From contig NZ_JNWK01000013.1 in NCBI RefSeq assembly GCF_000716445.1, forward strand, positions 1-64,000: a DNA stretch of 64,000 nucleotides, in the 5' to 3' direction. Origin of the DNA: Streptomyces wedmorensis (GTDB lineage Bacteria > Actinomycetota > Actinomycetes > Streptomycetales > Streptomycetaceae). A program made the translations under genes and the position numbers. Shown piece by piece: positions 35,775 through 45,345 of the stretch. The stretch's first letter is position 1. Every line of letters starts with the position of its first letter. The notes beneath the pieces were generated by a model. It did no database searches and was not told the DNA's origin. It saw only the letters and a list, made by a program, of their open reading frames with translations.

Positions 35775-36925
35775 CCCGAGTCCGCCTGACCTCGATCAAC
35801 ACGCCGCGGCACAACAGCATCACCTGCGGACACATCCTGGTCGAACTCCTCACCGACGACGACGCACTGACGGGCATCGGTGAGATGTCCGACCTCCAGC
35901 ACCTCCCGCGCTACCACCTCGACGTACCGGACCTGGAAGCCACCCTCAACGAGATCCTCGTGGGCCTCGACGCACTCCAGATCACCGAGATGGAACGCCG
36001 CCTGGAAGCGAACTTCCCACAGGCCGGATACATCTACGACAAGAGCCGCGCCATCAAGTGCGGGGTCGACATCGCCTTCTGGGACCTGGCCGCGAAACAG
36101 CTCGGTGTCCGGGTGTGCGACCTGCTCGGCGGCGCGGTCCGCGAGTCCGTGCCCATCGCGTATCCGATCTTCCGCCAGCAGCACGAGGAGGACGTCGAAC
36201 GCAATCTCGCCATGGTGGGACAGCGTCTGGAGGAGGGCTTCACCTTCTTCCGCGTGTATGTCGGACGCCGCCTCGACCTGGACGAGCGATTCCTGCGCAC
36301 CGCCCGCGAACGCTTCGGCGACCGCATCACCATCAAGTCCCTGGACTTCTCCAACCTCCTCGACGCCAAGGCGGCCTGCGCCTTCGCCGAGCGGGTGGCC
36401 GACGTCGGCTACGACCTCGTCGAGTCGCCCGCCCCGCACCACGACATCCGCGGTCTGGTCCGGGCCCGCGACCGGCTCGCCGTCCCGATCAGCGAGCACG
36501 TCTACGGCTTCCGGTGGGCGCTCGACCTCGTCGCCGCGGACGCGGTGGACGTGTTCAACGTCAGCGTCATCGCCATCGGCGGGATCACACCGGCCCGCCG
36601 GATCTTCGCGATAGCCGACGCCGCCGGCAAGGCGTGCCTGGTCGGTACCACGCAGGAGCTGTCCATCGGCACGGCGGCCGCCGCCCACATCGCGATGGCG
36701 ATGTCGGCCGTCACCGTCCCGAGCGACCCGGTCGGACCGCTCCTCTACACACGGGACGTCGTCACCGACCCCGTCCGTTACACCGGCGGCCTGCTGTCCG
36801 TGCCGCAGGGCCCCGGCCTCGGCATGACTCTCGACCCGCAGCGGGTGTCGGCTTCCGCCGGACCGCTGAGCTGGGCGGCCACCAGCGCCGCCGCTGTCGT
36901 CGACCGGCAGGTGGCCGCCACGTGA
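35762..36925 (+). CDS. Enolase-superfamily enzyme (mandelate racemase/muconate lactonizing type), atypical active site
   Basis: The 387-residue protein has the N-terminal capping domain and the MR/MLE barrel: IKCGVDIAFWDLAAKQLGVR, then metal-ligand strands SLDFSN (Asp), LVESPAP (Glu) and PISEHVYG (Glu), and IGGITPARRIFAIA. In this family the second barrel strand normally supplies K-x-K or K-x-H for proton abstraction; here the matching text is FFRVYVGR, with no lysine. It may use other residues, or act as a dehydratase of unusual type. Sugar-acid dehydration to a 2-keto-3-deoxy acid is the reaction expected from context. It is tightly linked to the SDR gene (GTGA overlap). Confidence 0.82.
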
Positions 36926-37752
36926 GCGACGCACCGCAGCCGGCGAGTGACGCCCGTGCCGAAGGCCGCTTCACCGGCCGGGTCGCGCTGGTCACCGGCG
37001 GCGCACGCAACATCGGTCTGGCCATCGCATGGAGGCTTGCCCAGGAAGGCGCGGCGGTGGCCCTCAACGGCCCCGACCCGACCGAGACCGAAGCCGCGGC
37101 CGCAGCCATGCGCGACAGGGGCATGTCCGCGGTGGCCTGCCCCGGCGACGTATCCGACGCCCGTCAGGTCGACGCCTGCCTCAACCGTACGGTCGATGTC
37201 CTCGGCGGACTCGACCTGCTGGTCAACAACGCGGCCGCCCCCATGCTGGGTCGTGGTCCGCTGCTCGACATCGACGTCGCCGACTGGGACCGCAGTTTCG
37301 CCGTCAACGCGCGCGGGGTGTTCCTGTGCACGGTGGCAGCCGCCCGGGTGATGCCGGCCGGCTCCTCGATCGTGAACATCTCCTCGGTCGGGGCCACCCG
37401 CGCCCACCGGGCCGCCGTCGCCTACGACGCCAGCAAGGGCGCCGTCGACGCGGCGACCCGTGCGATGGCCCTGGAGCTCGCGCCCCGAGGGATCCGCGTC
37501 AACGCGGTCGCCCCCGGCCCTGTCATCAACGACCGCTTCGCCCTCCTCGATCCGGCCCAGCGGCAGACCCGCGCGCAGCCGGTCCCACTGGGCCGGGTCG
37601 GCGACGGATCCGATGTCGCCGGGGCGGTCGCGTTCCTCGCCTCGGCGGACGCGTCCTTCATCACCGGACAGGTGCTGAACGTCGACGGGGGACTGAGCGC
37701 GCAGTTGAGGCCGCCGGGTGCCGACCCCGCTCTCGACCGTCCCGTCCCCTGA
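36922..37752 (+). CDS. Short-chain dehydrogenase/reductase
   Basis: The 276-residue SDR has the cofactor motif TGGARNIGLAIA, NNAAAP, catalytic Ser in NISSVGA, and Y-x-x-x-K in YDASKGA; the C-terminus ends with FITGQVLNVDGGLS as in classical SDRs. It would oxidise or reduce a hydroxyl of the sugar or sugar acid using NAD(P). The GTG start overlaps the enolase-superfamily stop. Position next to the MR/MLE-type enzyme and the RraA-like enzyme suggests a sugar-lactone or keto-acid step. Confidence 0.9.
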   Translation: MSDAPQPASDARAEGRFTGRVALVTGGARNIGLAIAWRLAQEGAAVALNGPDPTETEAAAAAMRDRGMSAVACPGDVSDARQVDACLNRTVDVLGGLDLLVNNAAAPMLGRGPLLDIDVADWDRSFAVNARGVFLCTVAAARVMPAGSSIVNISSVGATRAHRAAVAYDASKGAVDAATRAMALELAPRGIRVNAVAPGPVINDRFALLDPAQRQTRAQPVPLGRVGDGSDVAGAVAFLASADASFITGQVLNVDGGLSAQLRPPGADPALDRPVP

Positions 37753-37816
37753 CCGGCCCCACCACCCTCCCGGCCCGTACTCGCCAGCCGTTCTGCCGCA
37801 CCGAAGGAAGCTCGAC

Positions 37817-38554
37817 ATGACCCAGACCCCCCGGCAGCCCCTCGACCCCGATGATCTGGCCGCCCTGGGCGAGGCAAGCACCGCCACCATCACCACCCAA
37901 CTCTTCAAGCACGGCCTGCGCAACACCTTCCTGGCGGGCCTGACCTGTGTCACGCCCGACGCCAGGCGCATGGTCGGCGAGGCTTTCACCCTGCGCTACA
38001 TCCCGGCCCGCGAGGACATCGACACCCTTGAGGTCTACGACGACTACGACCACCCGCAGCGCCTGGCGGTCGAGCAGGCCGGCCCCGGCCAGGTTCTCGT
38101 CGTGGACTGCCGCGGCCAGGGACGCGCCGCCGCCGCGGGCAACATCCTGCTGACCCGCATGGCGGTCAACGGCGCCGCGGGCGTGGTCACCGACGGCACC
38201 CTGCGCGACATCGAGGAGATCAGCCGCCTGCCCCTGCCCGTCTTCGCCACCGGGGCGGCCGCCATGACCAACCTCGCCCAGCACCACGCGGTCGACCTGC
38301 AAGTACCCATCGGGTGCGCCGGTGTCGCCGTCTACCCCGGGGACGTCATGGTCGGCGACACCGACGGTGTGGTCTGTGTACCCCGCCACCTCGTTCCGGT
38401 CATCGCCAGGGCGGCCCGCGAACAGGAACTGCAGGAGGCGTTCATCGTCGCCCGCGTCGCAGGCGGCGCCCCCTTGCGCGGCACCTACCCCCCGGACGAG
38501 GCGACCCGCCGCGCCTACGACGAGTCGCGCGGCGCGCTGCCGGCGACCGACTGA
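37817..38554 (+). CDS. RraA family protein (4-hydroxy-4-methyl-2-oxoglutarate aldolase-like)
   Basis: The 245-residue protein has the RraA-fold active-site text GNILLTRMAVNGAAGVVTDG followed by TLRD; the Arg of LTR and the R-D pair bind pyruvate and the divalent metal in HMG/CHA aldolases. Family members cleave or decarboxylate 2-keto acids rather than regulate RNase E. It fits a terminal step in which a keto acid is split. The first ATG in homologous context is 37817 with GGAAG upstream; upstream in-frame codons give Pro-rich text. Confidence 0.88.
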   Translation: MTQTPRQPLDPDDLAALGEASTATITTQLFKHGLRNTFLAGLTCVTPDARRMVGEAFTLRYIPAREDIDTLEVYDDYDHPQRLAVEQAGPGQVLVVDCRGQGRAAAAGNILLTRMAVNGAAGVVTDGTLRDIEEISRLPLPVFATGAAAMTNLAQHHAVDLQVPIGCAGVAVYPGDVMVGDTDGVVCVPRHLVPVIARAAREQELQEAFIVARVAGGAPLRGTYPPDEATRRAYDESRGALPATD

Positions 38555-38687
38555 CCCCCCGTCCGCCCGGCGACCCCCTGACCGCGCCGGCGGCCCAGTC
38601 TCCGGAGCGCCGGAACCGGCGCGCCGGCAGCACGGCTCACATCCCGTTCACCGATCGATTCGCCCTCCCCCGCAGAAGGCAGGAATC

Positions 38688-40682
38688 ATGGTCAACCCCG
38701 CCCCATCCGGCTCTGTACGTTCCCGTACGGGAAGGACTGTCCCGCTCCTCCTCTCCGGCGCTCTGGTCGGCTCCCTGTTCTCCGTCGCCTCGGCAGGCCC
38801 GGCCGCCGCGGCAAACCTCTCCAGCACCTTCGACACCGTCGCCCCCGGCTCTCCCGCTCCCGGCTGGACGACCAGCGGCGACGTCACCGTGCAGGACGTG
38901 ACCGGCACCGTCGACCGCAGCCTTCGCCTGCGAGACGCCTCCACGACCGCCAACACCACCGCCACCGCCACGTTCGGAACCACGACATCGACCGTCGTCG
39001 CCGGATTCCGGCTGCGAGCCGCCCAGCCCACCGCCACGGTCGGCGTACACCTCGACGGCTCGGGCGGCCACAGCGTCACGGTGGCCATGAGCCCCACCGG
39101 CCGTCTCTACACCTACGACGGCGCCACCCAGGTCGATCTCGGCGCCTATGTCCCCAACCGCTGGTACGACATCCGTCTCGTCGCCCGGCCCGGCACCGCC
39201 AGTGCCGACCTCCACATCGACGGCGAGCGCCGTGCCGCCGGGCTGGACTTCCGCACCTCCACCACCGATCTGGGCAGCCTGCAGGCCGGGGTATCCGTAG
39301 GCGACACCGGCACCGCTTACCTCGACGACGTCCGTACCACCGTCGAGGCGTCACCGACGGGCTGGCCGCACCTCGGCACGATCGCGCCCCGCACGGCCGC
39401 GCAGGTGGGTGCCTCCAAACTGCTCGTCGGAGCGGAGACCCTCGACCGCGACTACACGAACTACCAGGCGTACGCCCCCTACCTGGGGCGGCTGGGGGCG
39501 ACCGGGGTCCGTCTGCAGGGCGGCTGGGCCAAGACCGAGAAGACGAAGGGGGTCTACGACTGGACATGGCTCGACCGCATCGTCGACGACGCCACGGCTC
39601 GCGGCGTCAGGCCCTGGCTCCAACTCTCCTACGGCAACGGCATCTACACGGGCGGCGGGGGCGCCGGCCTCGGCGGGCAGATCCCGACGTCCACCGAGGC
39701 CCTGGCCGCCTGGGACGCCTGGGTGACCGCCATGGTCAAGCGGTACGAGAACAGGGTCACCGAGTGGGAGATCTGGAACGAGCCCAACCTCGCCGGCATC
39801 CCGGCAGCCACGTACGCCGACTTCTTCGCCCGCACCGCGGCCCGCGTCCGCGCCGAACAGCCCGACTCCGTCATCTACGGGCCGGGCGAGGCCGGCATCG
39901 ACGTCCCGTACACCAACGACTTCCTCGTCCGGCTCTCCGGACAGGGCAACAGCCACCTGCTCGACGGCATCAGCTACCACCCCTACAACCCCAACCCCGA
40001 CGACGTCTGGACCTATCAGCAGGTCGACAGGATCCGAGCCCTGATCGACCAGTACGCCCCCGGAGCCGTACTGAGGCAGGGCGAGAACGGTGCCCCCAGC
40101 GCGCCCAACAGCTTCGGCGCGCTCGGCGACCTCGACTGGACCGAACTGAGCCAGACCAAGTGGTTCCTGCGCCGCCTGACACACGACCTCGGCCAGGGCA
40201 TCAGCACCAGCGCCTTCAGCGTCTCCGACCTCCACTACCCCTCGAAGATCAACAGCAAGGGCCTGCTCCAGACCAACAGCGACAAGTCGATCCGCTACGC
40301 CAAGCCGTCCTACTACGCGGTCCAGACCCTCGCCTCCGTCGTCGACAGCACGGTGACGGCGCTGCCGGCCTACGCGTTCACCACCGACTCCGCCACCACC
40401 CTGACCGTCCAGGGCTTCGCCAAGCTCGACACCGGACGTCAGATCGTCGGCGTCTGGAACGGCACCACCACGCCGGGCGACAGCACCACCCGCACCCCGG
40501 TCCGTCTGACCCTCCCCGACGGCGACTTCACCGACCCCGTCTACGTCGACGTACGGACCGGCGCCGTCTTCGACATCCCCGCCGCCGACTGGACGGTATC
40601 GGGGAGCACCCACACCTTCCGCAACGTGCCGGTGTACGACTCGCCCGTCCTCATCGCCGACCGCTCCGCGATCAGGCTCTAG
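38688..40682 (+). CDS. Secreted clan GH-A glycoside hydrolase with N-terminal jelly-roll domain
   Basis: The protein has 664 residues. A signal peptide spans about 1-41 (ending AAAA). Residues 42-225 look like a concanavalin/jelly-roll module (FRLRAAQPTATVGVHLDGSG, WYDIRLVARPGTASADLHID). From about 240 a TIM barrel follows with WEIWNEPNLAG (acid/base Glu365) and RQGENGAPS (nucleophile Glu466), the clan GH-A pair, closest in style to GH39-type enzymes. It is exported and could release the oligosaccharide that the Dpp-type transporter takes up. Being inside the row makes this functional link plausible. The linkage cleaved is not deducible. Confidence 0.85.
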   Translation: MVNPAPSGSVRSRTGRTVPLLLSGALVGSLFSVASAGPAAAANLSSTFDTVAPGSPAPGWTTSGDVTVQDVTGTVDRSLRLRDASTTANTTATATFGTTTSTVVAGFRLRAAQPTATVGVHLDGSGGHSVTVAMSPTGRLYTYDGATQVDLGAYVPNRWYDIRLVARPGTASADLHIDGERRAAGLDFRTSTTDLGSLQAGVSVGDTGTAYLDDVRTTVEASPTGWPHLGTIAPRTAAQVGASKLLVGAETLDRDYTNYQAYAPYLGRLGATGVRLQGGWAKTEKTKGVYDWTWLDRIVDDATARGVRPWLQLSYGNGIYTGGGGAGLGGQIPTSTEALAAWDAWVTAMVKRYENRVTEWEIWNEPNLAGIPAATYADFFARTAARVRAEQPDSVIYGPGEAGIDVPYTNDFLVRLSGQGNSHLLDGISYHPYNPNPDDVWTYQQVDRIRALIDQYAPGAVLRQGENGAPSAPNSFGALGDLDWTELSQTKWFLRRLTHDLGQGISTSAFSVSDLHYPSKINSKGLLQTNSDKSIRYAKPSYYAVQTLASVVDSTVTALPAYAFTTDSATTLTVQGFAKLDTGRQIVGVWNGTTTPGDSTTRTPVRLTLPDGDFTDPVYVDVRTGAVFDIPAADWTVSGSTHTFRNVPVYDSPVLIADRSAIRL

Positions 40683-40687
40683 AACCG

Positions 40688-40721
40688 CCGGGCCCCGCCC
40701 CCTCCCCCGGGCGGGGCCCGG
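40688..40721 (+). terminator. 13-base-pair hairpin between the glycosidase and glcD-like genes
   Basis: CCGGGCCCCGCCC (40688-40700) and GGGCGGGGCCCGG (40709-40721) pair perfectly over 13 bases around an 8-base loop. It starts five bases after the glycosidase stop and ends 16 bases before the next ATG. It probably terminates most of the upstream message or acts as an attenuator or mRNA stabiliser. Confidence 0.75.
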
Positions 40722-40737
40722 CTCCGAGGAGACACCC

Positions 40738-42117
40738 ATGCACGCCACCGCACGAGCGGCCCTGCGGTCGGTCGTCGGACCCGGTCACTTCCGGGAGACG
40801 GACGGCGAACTCGTCCCCTACAGCCGGGACGCGACCCCGTTGTTCCAGGCCCGGCCCGACGCCGTCGTCTTTCCCGCGGACACCGCCGAGGTCGGCGCCG
40901 TCCTCGACATCGCCACCCGCTACGCCGTCCCCGTGATCCCACGCGGCGCCGGCTCCAACCTGTGCGCCGCCACCGTCGCCTCCCGAGGAGGCATCGTCCT
41001 GGTCCTGACCCGTCTGAACCGGATCCTCGAAATCGCTCCGGCCGAACTCCTGGCCCGGGTCCAGCCCGGCGTCACCAGCGCGACCCTGGCCGAAGCCGCC
41101 TCCCGCGACGGCCTCTTGTGGGCCCCCGACCCCGGCAGCCGCACGGTGGCCACCGTCGGCGGCACGATCGCCACCAACGCCGGCGGTCTGCGCGGCCTCA
41201 AATACGGCGTCACCCGCGACTACGTCCTCGGCCTGGAGGCGGTCCTGCCCACGGGAGAGGTGATCCGCACGGGAGGCCGCCTCCACAAGGACGTTGCGGG
41301 ATACGACCTCACCCGGCTCCTCACCGGCTCCGAAGGCACCCTCGCCGTCATCACCGAAGCCACCCTCGCCCTGCGGCCCGCTCCCACGACGACCGGTACA
41401 GGAATCGCCTACTTCTCTGACCTGGCCGCCGCGGGCCGGGCCGTCACTGCGATCATCGCTGCCGGCATCCTGCCCGCCACGCTCGAATTCCTGGACCGGT
41501 CCTGCATCCGGGCGGTGGAGGACTTCGCCCGTCTCGGGCTGCGCACCGACGCCGGCGCACTGCTCCTCTTCGGCGACGACGGCGAAAGCGACGCGGTCGC
41601 CCACGCCCTGGAGCGCATGAGCGACGTCTGCACGGCCCACCACGCCCTCGACGTCACGACCGCCGCCGAAGTGGCGCAGGCCGAGGCGCTGCTCGCCGCC
41701 CGGCGATGCGCTCTTCCCGCCCTCTCCCGGCTGGGTGAGCTGACCATCCTGGAGGACGCCACCGTGCCCCGGCCCCGCATCGCGGAGATGGTCGACCGCA
41801 TCGACGCGATCGGAGCCCGACACGGCGTCACGATCGCCACCTTCGGCCACGCCGGCGACGGCAACCTCCACCCCACCTGCGTGGTGAAGTCCCAGGACGA
41901 CACGGACACCGTCACCCGCGCGGAACGTGCCTTCGCCGAGATCTTCGCCGCCGCGATCGACCTGGGCGGCACCATCACCGGCGAGCACGGCGTCGGCGCG
42001 GCCAAGCTCCCCTACCTGTCCACGCAGCTGGGCGCCGACCAGATCGACCTCCTGCGCCGACTGAAGACGGCCTTCGACCCGGCCGGCATCCTCAACCCCG
42101 GAAAGCTGGGTTCATGA
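40738..42117 (+). CDS. FAD-linked oxidase, GlcD type (2-hydroxy-acid dehydrogenase subunit)
   Basis: The 459-residue flavoprotein shows the PCMH-type FAD domain (VIPRGAGSNLCAATVASRGG, VATVGGTIATNAGGLRGLKY) and the C-terminal GlcD domain ending FGHAGDGNLHPTCV and TGEHGVGAAKLPYL, whose His residues lie at the active site. GlcD-type enzymes oxidise D-2-hydroxy acids such as glycolate or D-lactate to 2-keto acids. It overlaps the Fe-S protein gene (ATGA), with which it should form a membrane-associated complex feeding electrons to the respiratory chain. GGAG lies upstream of ATG. Confidence 0.92.
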   Translation: MHATARAALRSVVGPGHFRETDGELVPYSRDATPLFQARPDAVVFPADTAEVGAVLDIATRYAVPVIPRGAGSNLCAATVASRGGIVLVLTRLNRILEIAPAELLARVQPGVTSATLAEAASRDGLLWAPDPGSRTVATVGGTIATNAGGLRGLKYGVTRDYVLGLEAVLPTGEVIRTGGRLHKDVAGYDLTRLLTGSEGTLAVITEATLALRPAPTTTGTGIAYFSDLAAAGRAVTAIIAAGILPATLEFLDRSCIRAVEDFARLGLRTDAGALLLFGDDGESDAVAHALERMSDVCTAHHALDVTTAAEVAQAEALLAARRCALPALSRLGELTILEDATVPRPRIAEMVDRIDAIGARHGVTIATFGHAGDGNLHPTCVVKSQDDTDTVTRAERAFAEIFAAAIDLGGTITGEHGVGAAKLPYLSTQLGADQIDLLRRLKTAFDPAGILNPGKLGS

Positions 42118-43235
42118 CCGACCACCCAGGAGTGCCCCTGCCGAAGCCCGTCTTCGACCCGGACCTCCTCTCCCGCTGCATCTCCTGCGGCTTCTGCCTC
42201 CCCGCCTGTCCCACCTACGCCGAGACCGGTGACGAGGCGTCCTCGCCCCGGGGCCGTATCAACCTCATGCGGGCCCTGCAGAACGGCGATCTCGCACCCG
42301 ACGACCCCACTCTGAAGGAACAGTCCTCGCAGTGCCTGGGATGCCGCGCCTGCGAACCGGTCTGTCCGGCCGGCGTCGAGTACGGGCAGCTTCTGGAGCA
42401 GTGGCGCGACCACCAGTGGCGCGGACGCCGGATGCCCGTTCTCGCCCGGGCCCTCATGCTCGCCGCCGGCCGGCGGGTCCCCTTCCGCCTGCTGGGACGA
42501 CTGCGAGGAACCCCGCGCACGACCGTCGTCGAGACCTCGGCCCTCGCGTCCGGCGGGGCTTCACTCATGCTCGGATGTTTCGAGCGCGTCCTCTTCCCGC
42601 GCGTCGGCCGCGCCGCTCTCGCTCTCGTTCCCGGACTGACCGTCCCCGCTTCCCAGAGCTGCTGCGGCGCGCTGCACGCCCACAACGGCGACACCGCCAC
42701 CGGCGAACGCCTCGCCCACCGGATGGGCGAGGACCTTCCCGGCACCATCGTCACCACCTCCGGCGGCTGCGCCGCCCACCTCGCCTCGGTCCTCGGCAGG
42801 GCTCGCGTCCGCGAACTCTCCGACCATCTGGCCACCGGCTCCGCGTACCGCCCCCTCGGGGAACTCCGGGTCGACGGCCGCCGAGCCCGTGTCGCACTCC
42901 AGGACTCCTGCCACCTGCGCAACGGCCTCGGAGTACGGACCGCCCCCCGTGATCTGCTCGCCGAGATCGCCCACTACGTCGAACTTCCCTCGGCGGGCAC
43001 CTGCTGCGGTGCCGCCGGCACCTATTCCCTGCTGCGCCCCCGGGAATCGCGCCGCATCCTCACCACCAAGATCGACGAGGTCGAGGCCGCCGGCGTCGAC
43101 TTCGTCGCCGCGGTCAATCCGGGGTGTCTGCGTCAGCTCCGCACCGGCCTGCGCCGCAGACGCTCACAGGTCAAGGCCGTGCACCTGGCCGAACTCCTGC
43201 TCATGGCAGGAGAGAGCAGGTTTCCGGTCGCCTAG
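42114..43235 (+). CDS. Iron-sulfur subunit, GlcF type (two [4Fe-4S] plus CCG domains)
   Basis: The 373-residue protein has two ferredoxin-like clusters, CISCGFCLPACP near residue 19 and CLGCRACEPVCP near 72, then two Cys-Cys-Gly domains (SQSCCGALHAHNGD and GTCCGAAGTYSLL). This is the layout of GlcF/heterodisulfide-reductase-like partners of GlcD oxidases. It passes electrons from the flavin subunit to quinone. Overlap with the preceding gene suggests equal amounts of both. No third GlcE-type subunit is seen, so the flavoprotein probably works with GlcF alone. Confidence 0.92.
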   Translation: MTDHPGVPLPKPVFDPDLLSRCISCGFCLPACPTYAETGDEASSPRGRINLMRALQNGDLAPDDPTLKEQSSQCLGCRACEPVCPAGVEYGQLLEQWRDHQWRGRRMPVLARALMLAAGRRVPFRLLGRLRGTPRTTVVETSALASGGASLMLGCFERVLFPRVGRAALALVPGLTVPASQSCCGALHAHNGDTATGERLAHRMGEDLPGTIVTTSGGCAAHLASVLGRARVRELSDHLATGSAYRPLGELRVDGRRARVALQDSCHLRNGLGVRTAPRDLLAEIAHYVELPSAGTCCGAAGTYSLLRPRESRRILTTKIDEVEAAGVDFVAAVNPGCLRQLRTGLRRRRSQVKAVHLAELLLMAGESRFPVA

Positions 43236-43302
43236 GGCCGCCCAGTACTCCGCCCGGGAAACCGACTTCAGCACACCCCTCGCCACACCACTGAGAGAAG
43301 AC

Positions 43303-44742
43303 ATGCCTTCCCGCTCTCCGCTCGACCCCCTGGCCATCGAAGCCGCCCGCGCCGCCGCTCCCACTCTCGCCGCACTCACCCCGTCCGAGGTCGGCACACT
43401 CCTCCGAGACCTCGCCGACGTGCTCCGCGAGCACACCGACGAACTGGTCGGCCTCGCGGAGGAGGAGACCCGCCTCGGCGACGTCAGACTGCGGAGCGAG
43501 GTAGTGCGTACCCGCGCACAGCTGGAGATGTTCGCCGAGATCACCGAAGACGGCGCGCACCTCGGCGTCATGATCGACCAGGCGGACGACACCGCCGTCC
43601 CCGCCCCACGCCCGGACGTACGGCGCATGCTCGTCCCGCTCGGCCCGGTCGCCGTCTTCACCGCTTCCAACTTCCCCTTCGCCTTCTCCGTCCTCGGCGG
43701 TGACACGGCCAGCGCGCTCGCCGCCGGCTGCCCGGTCGTGGTCAAGGCCCACGAGGGCCACCCCCGTCTCACCGACCGCACCGCCGCCCTCGCGGCCGAA
43801 GTCCTGCCACCGGGAGCGCTTTCCGTCGTCCACGGCCGCGAGGCGGGTCGCGCCCTGGTCACCGACCCCGTCGTCCAGGCCGTCGGCTTCACCGGCTCCA
43901 CCACAGGCGGCCGCGCGCTGTTCGACCTCGCCTCCGGCCGCCCCGACCCGATCCCGTTCTACGGAGAACTGGGCTCCCTGAACCCCGTGGTGGTCACCCC
44001 CCGCGCCCTCGCCGCACGCGGGCCCGCCCTGGTGAGCGAGTACATCGCATCCGTCACCCGCAGCCAGGGCCAGCTGTGCACCAAGCCGGGCCTGCTCTTC
44101 CTGCCCGAGCACCACGGCCTGGACGGACTTCTCCGCCTGGCCGTCACGCAGAGCTCTCCCGCGCCGATGCTGGGGGCCTGGATCACCGAGGCCTACCGTA
44201 CGACCCTTGACGAGCTGGCCATGCACCCCGCCGTCCGACGGATCGCGGCCGCACCGGCCGGAAGCCACCACACAGGGCGACCCACCGAGGGTCCCTCGGC
44301 GACGCTCCTCACCGTCACGGCCCACGACCTGCGCGCCCACCCTGAACTCCTCCGGGAATGCTTCGGCCCGGCATCGACCGTCGTCACCTATGCCTCCACC
44401 GAGGAACTGCTCACCACCCTCGGGGAGCTCCCGGGCAGCCTCACGGCCACGGTGCACGGCCAGGAGGACACAGACGGGCAACTGGCCCGCACCATCTGGT
44501 CCGTCCTGCGCGCAGGACGCCTGATCTGGAACGACTGGCCGACAGGAGTGGCGGTCACCCGCGCCATGCACCACGGCGGCCCCTGGCCGGCCACGACCAA
44601 CCCGCTGCACACCAGCGTGGGCGGCACCGCCATCGCACGGTGGCTGCGCCCGGTCGCCTACCAGAACATGCCTGAGGCCCTCTTGCCGTCACCTCTGCGG
44701 ACCTCCAACCCGTGGCGGATACCGCAGCGGACAGGGGCCTGA
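43303..44742 (+). CDS. Aldehyde dehydrogenase (alpha-ketoglutaric semialdehyde dehydrogenase-like)
   Basis: The 479-residue enzyme has the catalytic Asn in TASNFPFAFS (Asn123), Glu in YGELGSLNPV (Glu222) and Cys in SQGQLCTKPG (Cys259), spaced as in the ALDH superfamily. The ELGSLNPV and QGQLCTKPG contexts match NADP-dependent 2,5-dioxovalerate (alpha-ketoglutaric semialdehyde) dehydrogenases of non-phosphorylative sugar pathways. It would complete conversion of a dehydrated sugar acid into 2-oxoglutarate. ATG 43303 has AGAGAAG upstream. It is the last gene of the row; the graveyard at 44.8 kb follows. Confidence 0.88.
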   Translation: MPSRSPLDPLAIEAARAAAPTLAALTPSEVGTLLRDLADVLREHTDELVGLAEEETRLGDVRLRSEVVRTRAQLEMFAEITEDGAHLGVMIDQADDTAVPAPRPDVRRMLVPLGPVAVFTASNFPFAFSVLGGDTASALAAGCPVVVKAHEGHPRLTDRTAALAAEVLPPGALSVVHGREAGRALVTDPVVQAVGFTGSTTGGRALFDLASGRPDPIPFYGELGSLNPVVVTPRALAARGPALVSEYIASVTRSQGQLCTKPGLLFLPEHHGLDGLLRLAVTQSSPAPMLGAWITEAYRTTLDELAMHPAVRRIAAAPAGSHHTGRPTEGPSATLLTVTAHDLRAHPELLRECFGPASTVVTYASTEELLTTLGELPGSLTATVHGQEDTDGQLARTIWSVLRAGRLIWNDWPTGVAVTRAMHHGGPWPATTNPLHTSVGGTAIARWLRPVAYQNMPEALLPSPLRTSNPWRIPQRTGA

Positions 44743-44817
44743 CGAACTCGTGCACGGTAAGCGGTGAGACGTCGAGCCTCGGATGGTCGATCATGGTCGG
44801 GGCGGAGAGCGTGACTC

Positions 44818-44985
44818 ATGCAATGTCGTCAGCAATCACCGGATCACGGGCTGTCTGCCGACGTAATCGCTGAACTCGGCTCCGAATGCGGTTCGTTATG
44901 GAATGAGTGTCCCGAACCAGAGCTTCGCATCGGCGCCCACGGCCCGCTCCCTCACGCGAGTGGCAAGCCTCGCCTGGTGAGGCTC
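44818..44985 (+). pseudogene. DDE transposase N-terminal relic
   Basis: The frame gives HGLSADVIAELGSECGSLWN and then ECPEPELRIGAHGPLPHASG. This resembles the N-terminal text of Streptomyces DDE_Tnp_4 transposases (GLSADVIAEL...LW-x-x-R). The rest of the domain is missing or in other frames. The opposite-strand C-terminal relic of the same type starts 46 bases further on. The similarity is moderate, so the call is tentative. Confidence 0.35.
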
Positions 44986-45030
44986 CTCCCACAACGGTCC
45001 TATTTCTTCGATGGGTTCAAAGAGCCTCTT

Positions 45031-45186
45031 TCATCCTGAATAGTCGCAGGTCAGTAGCATGTGGACGACCTGGACGATGGTGCCGATGCGGCGGGTGGAA
45101 CATCTGGCTCGCCGAAGTAGCCGCCAGGACTTCAACTGCGCGAAGGCGCGTTCTCCTGGAGCCCTCAGCCGGGCATGGTTGCGATT
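45031..45186 (-). pseudogene. DDE transposase C-terminal relic
   Basis: The minus-strand frame ends RNHARLRAPGERAFAQLKSW and RLLRRARCSTRRIGTIVQVV. That is the C-terminal signature (H-A-x-x-R-x-x-G-E-R-A-x-x-x-L-K-x-W-R-L-L-R-x-x-R-C-S) of the DDE_Tnp_4 transposase family also present at 5.2 kb. Only about 51 residues remain. Confidence 0.75.
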
Positions 45187-45345
45187 GAACCGGACAGTAA
45201 ACAGACGGCACTTCGGTTCCGCACTCACAGCGGCAGCGCCACTGGTCGGTGGTCTTGCCGGGAGGGGTTTCCAGGGGCTCGAACCCGGCCTGGCGCACCT
45301 CTGCAGCGGCGTTTGCCACAGCATCGCGGCGGTGTGCTTGGCCTC
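45185..45345 (-). pseudogene. Zinc-ribbon repeat protein fragment
   Basis: The frame through GTG 45319 reads DAVANAAAEVRQAGFEPLET and PPGKTTDQWRCRCECGTEV. It resembles a treble-clef/zinc-ribbon repeat that occurs in tandem in actinobacterial proteins of unknown role (A-x-x-E-(V/M)-R-x-A-G-(F/L)-E-P-L-E-P...W-R-C-R-C-x-x-C-G). Only one unit is left and it runs straight into the transposase relic, showing a recombination junction near 45186. Confidence 0.5.
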
